Positions 46,232 to 55,419 of a DNA stretch of 64,000 nt are shown here, one piece after another. Under the pieces are notes generated by a model. It saw only the letters and a program-made list of their open reading frames with translations. It was not told the DNA's origin and made no database searches. Source of the stretch: JABDGM01 sp963738665 (GTDB lineage: Bacteria > Planctomycetota > Planctomycetia > Pirellulales > Lacipirellulaceae); NCBI GenBank assembly GCA_963738665.1, contig CAVTXL010000004.1, positions 186,001 to 250,000 of the forward strand, read 5' to 3'. Numbering within the stretch: the first letter of the stretch is position 1; the number at the start of each line of letters is the position of its first letter. The translations under genes and the position numbers were made by a program.

Positions 46232-47491
46232 ATGTCCACCGTCCTTCCCATGAAACGCCCGAAGACGCAGGACGACCGCGATCTCCTTCTCTATGAATCG
46301 CGTTTGCAGCGTCCGGTGCGGATGAAAACGCCCGAGTTCGAGCACAACGGCCGCATTCGGCACGTAATTTTTTCCGGCCAGTTCTCGGTAGAGTTTTTGG
46401 AAGAGCTCGGCGGCGTCGCCGACATGATCCGCATCCTCTCGAAGGGCAGGGCAGGGCAAGACTTTTTAATCAACCTGCTCCACCACCGCCGGGCGATGCT
46501 TTACTTCACGCAGCCCTCCACGCGGACGTTCCTCTCGTTCATGGCCGCCTGCCAAATCCTCGGCATGACTTGCAATGAAGTCCGCGACCCGTCGACCTCC
46601 TCCGAAACCAAGGGCGAAACGCGGTTCGATTCGATCCGCATGTTCAGCAGCTATTTCGACGTCATCATCATGCGCTCGAACCTGGCCCGGCTGGCCGAAT
46701 CGTGCGCCTACCTGATGAACGACCTCGAGCTCCACGGCAACCGCAGCGTGCCGATCATCAACGCCGGCGCAGGCGCGGACGAACACCCCACCCAGGCCCT
46801 CTTGGACGTCTACACGCTGCAGCGGTCGTTCCAGTTCGCCAGCCCCAAGGATTCTCCGGCCGCCAATCGTTTCGACGAGCTCCGCGGCCGCAAGGGCTAC
46901 GAAGGGCTGAGCAAGGGCCTGGCCGGCAAAACGTACGGCTTTTGTGGCGACATCGGCCGCGGCCGCACCGTTCGCTCGCTCGCGATGCTGCTGGCCCTCT
47001 ATCCCGACGTGCGGCTGGTATTCATTTCGCCCGATCATCCCAAGCTCCAGATGCGCGACGACCTTCGCGAGCGGCTCCGCGACCGCAACGTCCGCGTCTA
47101 TGAAGTCGACTCATTTGAGGAACCCATCGACGGCCGGCCGGTCATCGAGCAGCTCGACGCCCTCTACATGACCCGCATCCAGAAAGAGCACGACGACCCC
47201 GAGGACGCCGATTCGCTGGCCCGCATCGATTTCACGCGCTACTGCCTCACGCAAGAGTTGGTCGAGCGAATGCAGCCCTACGCCCCGATCCTGCATCCCT
47301 TCCCGCGCGACCAGCATTTCGGCGAAATCCCGCCCGAGATCGACAACGACCCGCGGGCAATGTACTTCCGCCAGGCCCGCAACGGCATGTGGATCCGCGC
47401 CGCCCTGTTGGCCCACATCTTCGACGTCGATCATCACATCTCGCGTCATTTCCTCAGCGAATACCTCGAACGGCACAGTTATAACGATTAG
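46232..47491 (+). CDS. pyrB: Aspartate carbamoyltransferase-like enzyme
   Basis: Carbamoyl transfer to aspartate in pyrimidine synthesis is the likeliest reaction. The carbamoyl-phosphate site is FTQPSTRTFLSFMA (about 87-100); the ATCase-type 80s loop is SSETKGETRFDSIRMF; HPTQALLDVYTLQ and DALYMTRIQKEHDD are also ATCase-like. HPFPRDQHFGEIPPEIDNDP resembles the HPLPRVDEI of the aspartate site. At 419 residues it is about 110 longer than classical PyrB. The extra sequence is an N-terminal arm of about 50 residues and an insertion near 200-225. Start ATG 46232; ATG 46250 is also possible. An ornithine or other carbamoyltransferase cannot be fully excluded. Confidence 0.85.
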   Translation: MSTVLPMKRPKTQDDRDLLLYESRLQRPVRMKTPEFEHNGRIRHVIFSGQFSVEFLEELGGVADMIRILSKGRAGQDFLINLLHHRRAMLYFTQPSTRTFLSFMAACQILGMTCNEVRDPSTSSETKGETRFDSIRMFSSYFDVIIMRSNLARLAESCAYLMNDLELHGNRSVPIINAGAGADEHPTQALLDVYTLQRSFQFASPKDSPAANRFDELRGRKGYEGLSKGLAGKTYGFCGDIGRGRTVRSLAMLLALYPDVRLVFISPDHPKLQMRDDLRERLRDRNVRVYEVDSFEEPIDGRPVIEQLDALYMTRIQKEHDDPEDADSLARIDFTRYCLTQELVERMQPYAPILHPFPRDQHFGEIPPEIDNDPRAMYFRQARNGMWIRAALLAHIFDVDHHISRHFLSEYLERHSYND

Positions 47492-47615
47492 GCCGCCGCC
47501 GAGTTTGGCGTCTGGGCAAGACGCGCCAAATCGCGGAAGTCAATTGCTCATCGGCCCGCTTCGCGTTCGATGTCTACGACGGTGCGATTATCAATTGCCG
47601 GAGCATCCCTAAACC

Positions 47616-47936
47616 GTGCCGATACGCCGCCCCCGTCAATTTGTTCTTTCGGTCGTTGCGTCAATCGCTGTTACGTTGGGCGGTTCCAGCGCTTTTGCCG
47701 TCGGCTATTGGAATCTTCCTGGCACGTACGCTCAAGCCTGGGGCTATGGCTTCGGCCCCGGATATCACGCGCCGATGGTCCTCGGCCCTGTCCAGCCGTG
47801 CGACGGCTGGTTCGGCGCTGGTGTTCGCCGCTGGCCTTATCCGCCCACGCCGACCGCTTGCGGCAACGCGAATTGCGGATCGACATGCTGCACGGATTCC
47901 GCCTCGCCGCTGTTGCAAACGACGATCTTGCCCTAA
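47616..47936 (+). CDS. Small secreted Gly/Tyr/Cys-rich protein
   Basis: A 106-residue protein from a GTG start. It has a signal peptide (1-29, ending SSAFA) and a mature part rich in Gly, Tyr, Trp and Pro (GYWNLPGTYAQAWGYGFGPG), then a Cys cluster (ACGNANCGSTCCTD). It resembles small exported planctomycete proteins of unknown function. The frame is clean but the start is not backed by a strong ribosome site. Confidence 0.55.
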   Translation: MPIRRPRQFVLSVVASIAVTLGGSSAFAVGYWNLPGTYAQAWGYGFGPGYHAPMVLGPVQPCDGWFGAGVRRWPYPPTPTACGNANCGSTCCTDSASPLLQTTILP

Positions 47937-48109
47937 ACTTCTGCCGTGCTCGCGTTCATCGTCGGGCCGACGCTGGAAGTCTTTTGTTACGGGCGTCTGG
48001 CGTGCGTGGATCCCGCGTAAAATGCTCGCGGGTTGAGTCCATTTGAGCAGTGTCCAACAGGGCAACGGACGAATCGTCTCCACTCCACTACTCCACTCCT
48101 CCACTCATC

Positions 48110-48570
48110 ATGGCGTACATCCTCTGGGGCTTGGCCTTCATTTTGGCCGTCGTCGCCTGGATCGTCTTCGGCTCTGCTCGCCGCTCCCTGCACGCACGCC
48201 GGGTGCAACGAGCCCGCGAGCAATTTGAAGCCCAGCGCCCAGCGCATCAACAGAAGTTCTTAGAAGCAGCCGCCGCCAGCGGCAAGCCGCGCGGCCTGAC
48301 GTGGAAAGACTGCGAACTCGACGACCGCCTTATCATCGCCCGCGATCGAGCCAACGGCGAGCTCGTCGGCCTCGTCGGCGCCACGATCAGCTTCGCCGCC
48401 GTTGTCGGCGGCGGCATGGAAGAGGTCGAGGCCGTCAGCAACCTGCGCCCGCCACGGCCGTATTCAATTACACCGGCCGTAGCTGGATAACGAAAGGCCG
48501 GGCCGTATTCAACCTTGAACCGCGCGAAGTGCTCGACCGCTACCGCGACAGCCTCGATCCAATCACCTAA
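48110..48570 (+). CDS. Small membrane-anchored protein (frameshifted)
   Basis: A protein of about 153 residues with an N-terminal helix (MAYILWGLAFILAVVAWIVF) and then a soluble part containing GLTWKDCELDDRLIIARDRA, TISFAAVVGGGMEEVEAVSN, and, after a frameshift, AVFNYTGRSWITKGRAVFNL and EPREVLDRYRDSL. The break is near 48446; adding one C to CGCCCGCC gives NLRPATAVFNY. The tail is one frame over but conserved in style, so a missing base in a C run is the likely cause. The family is unknown to me. Confidence 0.7.
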
Positions 48571-48625
48571 AGCCGCCCACGGCATCGGCCCTGCTTTCAC
48601 ACCGGCCCATCACTTCGCCGCCGCA

Positions 48626-49540
48626 TCAGATGTCGCCCGCCCCCTGCGGCCGCCGCGACTCGGCGATTTGTGCCAGCGGTTTGAAGACGAGCACCAGCGT
48701 CGATGGCTCCGGCGGGTGCACGGTCCCGCGCGTTAGAAACACGGCCGACACCGGGTTCTGCCACACCACCTGCCGCGGCTGCTGCGTTTCAAAATTTGGA
48801 TCGCCATATTTCTCCATGGCCGCCCGCCGCACCAGATGAAATAAATCGGTCGGAAAAAATGCCGAGATGCGAAACAATTGTCCGTCGAGAAAATGGTACA
48901 GCAGCAATTGCGTTTTTACGCCGCCAATCGTGGGCGGATTGTTCTCGGCCGGATGGTCGATCCGGGCGTGGATGATTCCCGCCGGCGCGTGCCACGGCTC
49001 GCTGTGTAGTGCGGCCTTGTTCGCGCCCCAAGCCTCGTTCGAGCAAATCGGCAGTCGCTCCGGCGCCCCTTCCTCGCCGCGACCATACTTCCGCTTAAAC
49101 TCCTCAAAGCTCATCCCCAGCCGGTCACCCTTGAGCTCATACAAAAATGGCGTGTTGCTCGAACTAGCCGCGGCGCCGGCATTGGGCCGCGGCGAAAACC
49201 GCTTGCCAATCCCCTGGACAACAAGGCCAAACCGCTCCGCATTGACGTCGTCCGTCACAATGCACTTGAGCTCCTCGTCCGCCATGTCGCCCAATTCGTA
49301 CGAACCGTCCGGCGTCGGCGTGAACAAAAACAGGACCGCGCTTTGCCGCCGCGCACTCAGCACCCGCATCATCTGTTCCGGCGTCGCGTCGATCAGGGTG
49401 ATCGGCTCGGCCGCCGCCCCGTCTCGCCCCGGCACGACCACGCGCTGCCCGCAATATATGCACTTTCCCTGCTTGCCGGCCAACGATTCGTCGACCGACA
49501 AAGTCGCTTTGCAACCAGGGCACTCGAGCTGAATCGCCAT
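48626..49540 (-). CDS. Zinc-ribbon protein of unknown function
   Basis: A 304-residue protein with an N-terminal zinc ribbon (ECPGCKATLSVDESLAGKQG, CIYCGQRVVVP; four Cys). The next domain (about 45-110) is followed by a Ser/Ala linker and a C-terminal domain with MSFEEFKRKYGRGEEGAPER, LYHFLDGQLFRISAFFPTDL and MEKYGDPNFETQQPRQVVWQ, which looks like a small lipoprotein-type fold comparing expected and observed values. No membrane helix is present. It is the only minus-strand gene between 33 and 56 kb. Confidence 0.7.
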   Translation of the reverse strand: MAIQLECPGCKATLSVDESLAGKQGKCIYCGQRVVVPGRDGAAAEPITLIDATPEQMMRVLSARRQSAVLFLFTPTPDGSYELGDMADEELKCIVTDDVNAERFGLVVQGIGKRFSPRPNAGAAASSSNTPFLYELKGDRLGMSFEEFKRKYGRGEEGAPERLPICSNEAWGANKAALHSEPWHAPAGIIHARIDHPAENNPPTIGGVKTQLLLYHFLDGQLFRISAFFPTDLFHLVRRAAMEKYGDPNFETQQPRQVVWQNPVSAVFLTRGTVHPPEPSTLVLVFKPLAQIAESRRPQGAGDI

Positions 49541-49738
49541 CGATCGTCATTCTTAGAGTCAAACTCGCCGATACGGAAAGCCGGCGGCCGAGCGGAGTTG
49601 AAGTCGCCCCGCTGGGGGCTAGACTCGCCGAAATCCGCTCACTTAAGTGTACACGCCGCCGTCGGTTTGCCAAACGCCCTGGCCCCTCGCTATGATCGCA
49701 GTACGCTTCAAAGCAAACCAGGAGCCACAGGTGTCTGC

Positions 49739-50722
49739 ATGAAATCTGCATTGATTCTCTCACTATCGTTCCTGGCCGCTGCCGCGTTCACGACCAGCTT
49801 GTTCGCCCAGGGCGACGACCGCTTCTATAAACTCGGCCCCGATTCGTTGCCGCAGGACGGTGTACCCAAAGGCAAGCTGAATGGCCCGCTCACCCTTCCC
49901 AGCGAAGTCTTCCCCGGCACCAGCCACACCTACTGGGTGTACGTGCCAGCACAATACGACGCAAAGAATCCCGCCAGCCTGATGGTCATCAACGACGGCC
50001 AGGCCTTCATCGCTATGGAGGGCGACGTTCGCGTGCCGAACGTCTTCGACAATCTTATCTTCCGCCGCGAGCTGCCGGTGATGATCGCAGTCTTCATCAA
50101 TCCCGGCCGCCGGCCCGATCAACCCGAGCCCACGCCCACCGATTGGGGCGACCGCAACACAAATCGCCCTACCGAATACAACGTGGTCGACGACAAGTAC
50201 CCGCGCGTCATCTGCGACGAACTGCTGCCCGCGATCCATAAGGAGTACAACATCTCTCCCGAACCCGAAGAGCACGGCATCGGCGGCGCCAGCTCCGGCG
50301 GCATCGCCGCCTTCAATGTCGCCTGGCAGCGGCCCGAACAATTTCGCAAGGTCCTCTCCATCGTCGGCAGCTTCGTGAATCTCCGCGGCGGTCAGGTCAT
50401 TCCCGATCTCGTTCGCGAGAGCGACAAAAAGCCGATCCGCGTCTTCCTTCAGGACGGCCGCAACGACAATCGCGGCCAGGGCCGTCGTGGCGGCAATTAC
50501 TCGCCCGATCGCGACTGGTTTGCCCAAAACGTCCGCCTGGCCCAAGCCCTCACGGAAAAAGGCTACGACGTCAACTACGCCTGGGGCATCGGCCGCCACG
50601 GCCAAAAGCAGGGCGGAGCGATCTTCCCGGAAATGATGCGTTGGCTGTGGCGCGACCACACGTTTTCGACCGACCCCAACGATCAGACCGAACGCTCCTT
50701 CAACGCACCGGCCAGCGAGTAA
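49739..50722 (+). CDS. Secreted esterase, enterochelin-esterase type
   Basis: A 327-residue alpha/beta hydrolase with a signal peptide (1-24, ending LFAQ). The oxyanion strand and N-terminal part are YWVYVPAQYDAKNPASLMVI, and the nucleophile elbow is GIGGASSGGIAAFNVAWQRP, with Ser in G-A-S-S-G. IGRHGQKQGGAIFPEMMRWL holds the likely catalytic His. This is the Fes/IroE-like group that cleaves esters outside the cytoplasm. AGGAG at 49720-49724 is a little distant from the ATG. It contrasts with the 30626-31411 gene, where the same triad has been lost. Confidence 0.88.
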   Translation: MKSALILSLSFLAAAAFTTSLFAQGDDRFYKLGPDSLPQDGVPKGKLNGPLTLPSEVFPGTSHTYWVYVPAQYDAKNPASLMVINDGQAFIAMEGDVRVPNVFDNLIFRRELPVMIAVFINPGRRPDQPEPTPTDWGDRNTNRPTEYNVVDDKYPRVICDELLPAIHKEYNISPEPEEHGIGGASSGGIAAFNVAWQRPEQFRKVLSIVGSFVNLRGGQVIPDLVRESDKKPIRVFLQDGRNDNRGQGRRGGNYSPDRDWFAQNVRLAQALTEKGYDVNYAWGIGRHGQKQGGAIFPEMMRWLWRDHTFSTDPNDQTERSFNAPASE

Positions 50723-50729
50723 CGCCGTC

Positions 50730-50753
50730 GTAGCGCGGACAATCCTGTCCGTA
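50730..50753. repeat. REP arm (GGACAATCCTGTCC type)
   Basis: GTAGCGCGGACAATCCTGTC and CGTA, a single arm of the palindrome at 6883-6942, 7 bases after the esterase stop. Confidence 0.7.
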
Positions 50754-50876
50754 CCCTTGTGATTCACGTCTATGTCGACCGTCATACTGGTGTACCCGCC
50801 GCTGGGCCATGTATAATCCACCGTAAAGCGGCAGGGCAAATTCGGTGCGATCGATCGTTTCGCTGCGAGGTGTCCC

Positions 50877-52076
50877 ATGCGCGTTGTCGCCCTGCTTCGC
50901 TTGGCGCTGTTATCCTGCTTCCTGATTGTTGGCGGCACGGCCACTCAGGACGAACCAAAACAAAAACCACCCGCACAGCCGGCGGCTGCTGCGGAGTCGA
51001 AGCAGCCCGACGTCTCCTCGAACCTCGCCGCCGCCCTCACGACTGCCGAGTGGGCCCGCGTCGATCGCGGCGTCGAGCGTGCCCTCGCCTGGCTCGCCAG
51101 CCAGCAAGCGCCCGACGGATCGTTTCCCACGCGCGACGCCGGCCAACCCGCCGTGACCAGCCTCGCCGTGATGGCCTTTCTCTCCGCCGGCCACCAGCCC
51201 GGCCAGGGGCGCTACGGCGAGAAACTCAATCGTGCGATTGACTACGTCCTCAGTTGCCAACAAGAAGACGGCCTGCTCTGCCTGCTCGTCCCTGAAAACT
51301 ACCACGTCCATCAGGGACCGTCCCACACGGGCACCTACAACCACGCCATCTCCGGCCTGATGCTGTGCGAAGTCTATGGCCAGGTCTCCCGCGAGCGCTC
51401 GGAAAAGATTCAGGTGGCGGTCAAGGATGCACTCAAATACACGGCCAAGCTGCAGAAGGAACCGGCCAAGACCGACGCCCGCGACCGCGGCGGCTGGCGC
51501 TACATTCAACCGGGCGGCAGCCCTTCTATGTCCGACCTCTCCGTGACCGGTTGGCATCTCATGTTCCTCCGCTCCGCTAAGAACGCAAAGTTCGAGATCC
51601 CTGATGAGGAAGTTCGCAATGCGATCCGGTACATTCAAGGAGTGTTTCAGCCATCGACGGGCGAATTCTACTACGGACACCTCGCGTCCTACGATCAATA
51701 CACCAATCGCGGAATGATGGGCGTCGGCGCCCTGTCCCTCTCTCTGGCCGGCCTGCACAACACACCCATGGCCCGCCAAGTAGGCGACTGGCTACTCGAA
51801 CACCCCTTCGACGCCTACGGCGTCACCTTCCACCGCTTTGAGCGATTTCACTACAGCGCTTACTACGGTAGCAACGCCATGGCCCAACTCGGCGGCGATT
51901 ACTGGAAGAAGTTCTTCCCCATCCTGGCCAAAACTCTCCTCGACGCCCAAACGCCCGAGGGCGCCTGGGCCAGCGAATCGGGAGAAGACTCAATCTACGG
52001 CCCCTGCTACCCGACCGCCCTCTCCGTTCTCACGCTCACGCCGGCCTACCAGCTGTTGCCGATTTATCAGCGTTAG
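50877..52076 (+). CDS. Secreted prenyltransferase/squalene-cyclase-fold protein
   Basis: A 399-residue protein with a signal peptide (about 1-22) and a Gln/Pro/Ala linker. The rest is an alpha/alpha toroid of the prenyltransferase/squalene-oxidase repeat type: VERALAWLASQQAPDGSFPT, AIDYVLSCQQEDGLLCLL, AIRYIQGVFQPSTGEFYYGH and EGAWASESGEDSIYGPCYPT. Such QW-like repeats also occur in non-terpenoid secreted proteins of planctomycetes. The acidic DxDD motif of squalene cyclases is not seen, so a cyclase activity is not supported. ATG 50877 starts the signal peptide. Confidence 0.82.
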   Translation: MRVVALLRLALLSCFLIVGGTATQDEPKQKPPAQPAAAAESKQPDVSSNLAAALTTAEWARVDRGVERALAWLASQQAPDGSFPTRDAGQPAVTSLAVMAFLSAGHQPGQGRYGEKLNRAIDYVLSCQQEDGLLCLLVPENYHVHQGPSHTGTYNHAISGLMLCEVYGQVSRERSEKIQVAVKDALKYTAKLQKEPAKTDARDRGGWRYIQPGGSPSMSDLSVTGWHLMFLRSAKNAKFEIPDEEVRNAIRYIQGVFQPSTGEFYYGHLASYDQYTNRGMMGVGALSLSLAGLHNTPMARQVGDWLLEHPFDAYGVTFHRFERFHYSAYYGSNAMAQLGGDYWKKFFPILAKTLLDAQTPEGAWASESGEDSIYGPCYPTALSVLTLTPAYQLLPIYQR

Positions 52077-52495
52077 GGCCGCGCTAACTACAATTTACAC
52101 CGTGGGACGGACATTCCTGTCCGTAACCCTGACATACCGTAAGCGCAAGCAAGGCGCCTGCACGCGAGTGCCTCGGCTTTCTCCCGCGAATCACCGGCGA
52201 CTCGCCGGCGCGTGCCACTGCCGGCTTCCCGGCCGTGCTTTCCAGCCCTTGCCTTACGGCCGTTGCTACCTGCAAAGCGAACCACGTCACGAATCGAGCC
52301 AATATTCCCACCGCCGCGGCGAACAATCCTGCGCAAGCTGCGTAACATGCGCGCCTACAAAGTTTCATTTGAAACCACAACTCTGATTCCCAATTGCAAA
52401 TTCTGGCTGAAGGCTGACGGCTTCTGCCGTGCGAGTTGACGGGGCGGCAACTCACACAATCCATTTCCGCCCGCGAGGAGTGCCATCTCCCTCAG
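52077..52495. other. Spacer before the ABC-DUF1854 gene
   Basis: No gene is supported. It contains a REP arm at 52102-52124 and GC-rich sequence with short shadow frames. Confidence 0.5.
52102..52124. repeat. REP arm (GGACATTCCTGTCC type)
   Basis: GTGGGACGGACATTCCTGTC plus CGT, a third locus for this palindrome family. Confidence 0.75.
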
Positions 52496-55363
52496 ATGCT
52501 CAAACTAGAGGTCCCTTCCCAAGTCCACGAGCTGCTCGACCGCGAGCGGCTCAACGGGGTCCCTGTTCTCCTTTCGGCCAAAACCGATCTTTCGCTGCCG
52601 GGCGAACTGACAAGCCAGTGGGTGATCGCCAACCGCGAGCATCTCGCCGTCGTCAGCGGCGACGACCAGCCGCGCGTGGAAGCCCACCTGCCGATCCGCA
52701 GCGTCGAGCGATTCCGCGCGCACAGCACGGTGGGTTCCGGCTTCTTGCAAGCCTATGTCGACAAGACCTGGGTCGACGTCGCCCGCTACTCGAACGGCCT
52801 CGCCGCACAGTTTCAAAAATTCGCCGACAAGCTCGAAGACCTCCGCTCCACCGGCCGCGTCGAGCTCCAGCCCGCAGAACAACTGCCCACCGCGCACTGC
52901 CCCAAGTGCCACCTCCGCCTGCCCGGCCCTGCCGAACCTTGCCCCCGTTGCCTGCCGCGCAAGGCGCTCGCCCTCCGCCTCGCACAACTGATGCGCCCGC
53001 AGTGGAAGCTCGCCGCCGGCATGGTCGCGCTCATGCTCATTGGCGTCGCCCTCGAACTGGTGCCGCCCAAGCTCCAGCAATACCTCGTCGACCAGATCCT
53101 CTCCAAAGGAGACTCCGCCCCGCTGGCGTCGTCGCACTTCACGGCCCTGGCCGTCGTCGTCGTCTCCCTCGCCGCCGCCCGCGTGCTGCTGCTCGCCGTG
53201 AACTGGGTCAAAGGCCTCTTGGCGAACCTCGTCGGCGTCCGCCTCTCGTTCGAGCTTCGCACGCAGCTCGTCAAAAAGCTGCACGCGCTCGGCGTCGCCT
53301 ATCATGACCGCCACGAGGTCGGCTCCCTCACCAGCCGCGTCCAGCACGATGCTGAAGTCGTCCACGGCGTGCTGCAAGAAATCACCGGCGGCTTCCTGTT
53401 GCAAATCGTCCAGCTCATCGCTGTCGGCGTGATGCTGTTCACCCTCAATGCCAAGCTGGCCTTCGTCACGATGATCCCGGCCCCGCTCGTCATCGCGCTG
53501 AGCTTCTACTTCTGGCGCCGCGTCTACCCGAACTACTACCGCTACTGGGACGGCCGCGCCAAACAGGCGGGCGCCCTGAACGGCGTCCTTAGCGGCATGC
53601 GCGTCGTGAAGGCCTTCGCCCAAGAAGATCGCGAGCTCGCCCGCTACACTGCCACGAACGATTACATCCGCCGCTCGCGCATCACCGTCGAGCGGGCCAA
53701 CCACACCTTCGCCGCGTTGATGGCCCTCGTCTTCAGCCTGGGCGGCCTCATCGTCTGGTACGTCGGCGGACGCGACGTCCTTGCCGGCCACATGACCCTC
53801 GGCTCGCTGATGGCCTTCCTGGCCTACCTGGCCATGTTCTACGCGCCCCTTTCAACGCTGGCCGAGTTCACCACCTGGCTCACCAGCTTCCTCACCGGCT
53901 GCCAGCGGGTGTTCGAGCTGCTCGATACGCCCTCCGAAACCCGCGAGCCCGCCGAGCCAAAGCAACTCACCAACCCGCGCGGCCAAGTCCGCTTCGATAA
54001 CGTCACGTTTGGCTACGACCGTCGCCGGCCCGTCCTCAAAAACCTGAACTTCACGATCGAGCCCGGCCAGCAGATCGGCATCGTCGGCCGTAGCGGCAGC
54101 GGAAAATCGACCCTCGTCAACCTGATCTGCCGCTTCTACGATGCCAACGCGGGCCGCGTCCTGGTCGACGGCGTCGATGTCCGCGACCTTGCAAGCAGCG
54201 ATCTCCGCCAGAGCATCGGCGTCGTTCTCCAAGAACCGTTCCTCTTCCGCGGCACGATCTGCGATAACCTCGTCTACGGAAAACCCGACGCTGGTCCCGA
54301 AGAAGCACTCACCGCTGCCCGCGCAGCCCTCGCGCACGAATTTATTCTCCGCACGCCGCTCGCCTACGACACCTGGCTCGGCGAACGCGGCGCCGGCCTC
54401 TCTGGCGGCGAAAAACAGCGAATTTCGATTGCCCGCGCACTTGTCTACGATCCGAGAATCCTGATCCTCGACGAAGCCACCAGCAGCGTCGACACCGAAA
54501 GCGAACAAGAGATCCAGGAAGCGCTCCGCGTCCTCACGCACGGCCGCACGACCGTCGCCATCGCCCACCGCCTCAGCACGCTCCGCGACAGCGACTGCAT
54601 CTTCGTCCTTGATCAGGGTCGCTTGGCCGAGCAGGGCACGCACGACGAGCTCATGCACGTCGGCGGACAATACGCGCGCCTCGTAAAGATTCAGACCCAA
54701 ATCGCCCGCAACCACAACTTCCAAGCCACCGTCGACGCAGTGGCCGGTTTTCCGACGGCCGCTGTGGCCAATCTCCCGACCGAGCCAATTGTGGCCGGTC
54801 TCCCGACCGAGCCACTCAGCGAAATCGCACCGGGCGACGTTTCGCACACACCAGCCTTCGCCCCCACTTGGCTCGACCCAGCCACCGCCATGCTCCGCGC
54901 AGGCCCCCACCACACGCTCGAAATCCACCTCAAGGGCGGCCCGCGCCACCGTGGCGTCTTCGCCCTCCGCTGCTTCCCCGCCACGCGGCCCGACGAGTTC
55001 ATCAGCCTCCGCACCACCAGCCTCGACGGCCCCGACGTCGAGCTCGGCATCGTCCGCAGCCTCGCCGACTGGCCCGCCGCCAGCCAAGAGCTGCTCCGCC
55101 GCACCCTCGCCCGCGGCTACCACCACCGCCGCATCACCGGCATCAACACGGCCCGCCTCAAGGATGACTACCTAGAACTCGCCGTCCGCACCGACCACGG
55201 CCCGACCCGCTTCACCATGCGCTGGGAAGAATCCCAGGCCCAAGACTTCGGCCCCCGCGGCAAGGTCCTCATCGACACCGAAGAAAACCACTACCTCGTC
55301 TCCGATGTGGGCCAGCTTCCCGATAAAGAGCGCCAGCTATTCGAACGATTTATCTATTGGTGA
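52496..55363 (+). CDS. ABC exporter fused to DUF1854, with zinc-ribbon N-terminus
   Basis: A 955-residue fused exporter half. Residues 1-160 are an unusual N-terminal region ending in a zinc-ribbon-like CPKCHLRLPGPAEPCPRC. Residues about 165-450 hold six membrane helices of an ABC exporter (LTSRVQHDAEVVHGVLQEIT is a coupling region). The ATPase has Walker A GIVGRSGSGKST (about 530), LSGGEKQR (about 634), ILILDEATSSVD and IAHRLST. A linker near 748-772 (AVANLPTEPIVAGLPTEPL) contains a repeated DNA unit. The C-terminal 165 residues match DUF1854, a domain I recall as found near cyanophycin-linked transporters. Substrate unknown. The frame reaches 52436; the ATG at 52496 gives a natural start. 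Confidence 0.88.
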   Translation: MLKLEVPSQVHELLDRERLNGVPVLLSAKTDLSLPGELTSQWVIANREHLAVVSGDDQPRVEAHLPIRSVERFRAHSTVGSGFLQAYVDKTWVDVARYSNGLAAQFQKFADKLEDLRSTGRVELQPAEQLPTAHCPKCHLRLPGPAEPCPRCLPRKALALRLAQLMRPQWKLAAGMVALMLIGVALELVPPKLQQYLVDQILSKGDSAPLASSHFTALAVVVVSLAAARVLLLAVNWVKGLLANLVGVRLSFELRTQLVKKLHALGVAYHDRHEVGSLTSRVQHDAEVVHGVLQEITGGFLLQIVQLIAVGVMLFTLNAKLAFVTMIPAPLVIALSFYFWRRVYPNYYRYWDGRAKQAGALNGVLSGMRVVKAFAQEDRELARYTATNDYIRRSRITVERANHTFAALMALVFSLGGLIVWYVGGRDVLAGHMTLGSLMAFLAYLAMFYAPLSTLAEFTTWLTSFLTGCQRVFELLDTPSETREPAEPKQLTNPRGQVRFDNVTFGYDRRRPVLKNLNFTIEPGQQIGIVGRSGSGKSTLVNLICRFYDANAGRVLVDGVDVRDLASSDLRQSIGVVLQEPFLFRGTICDNLVYGKPDAGPEEALTAARAALAHEFILRTPLAYDTWLGERGAGLSGGEKQRISIARALVYDPRILILDEATSSVDTESEQEIQEALRVLTHGRTTVAIAHRLSTLRDSDCIFVLDQGRLAEQGTHDELMHVGGQYARLVKIQTQIARNHNFQATVDAVAGFPTAAVANLPTEPIVAGLPTEPLSEIAPGDVSHTPAFAPTWLDPATAMLRAGPHHTLEIHLKGGPRHRGVFALRCFPATRPDEFISLRTTSLDGPDVELGIVRSLADWPAASQELLRRTLARGYHHRRITGINTARLKDDYLELAVRTDHGPTRFTMRWEESQAQDFGPRGKVLIDTEENHYLVSDVGQLPDKERQLFERFIYW
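54735..54815. repeat. In-frame repeat in the ABC-DUF1854 linker
   Basis: Two and a half units of the form GTGGCC(G/A)(G/A)TCTCCCGACCGAGCC encode the linker between the ATPase and DUF1854. It looks like an intergenic-type repeat that has entered the gene without breaking the frame. Confidence 0.6.
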
Positions 55364-55419
55364 CCGAACCACGCAATTAGAATTCCTGTCAGCACCGCGA
55401 ATTCTCGGGGACCGCCGAA

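Noticed and set aside
50877..52076. Squalene-hopene cyclase
   Set aside because: The toroid repeats are present, but the protein is secreted, about 250 residues too short, and no DxDD catalytic motif is seen.
52505..53791. 428-codon minus-strand frame opposite the ABC-DUF1854 gene
   Set aside because: Antisense to well-conserved exporter sequence; it has high Gly/Glu/Asp content typical of the reverse complement of GC-rich genes.
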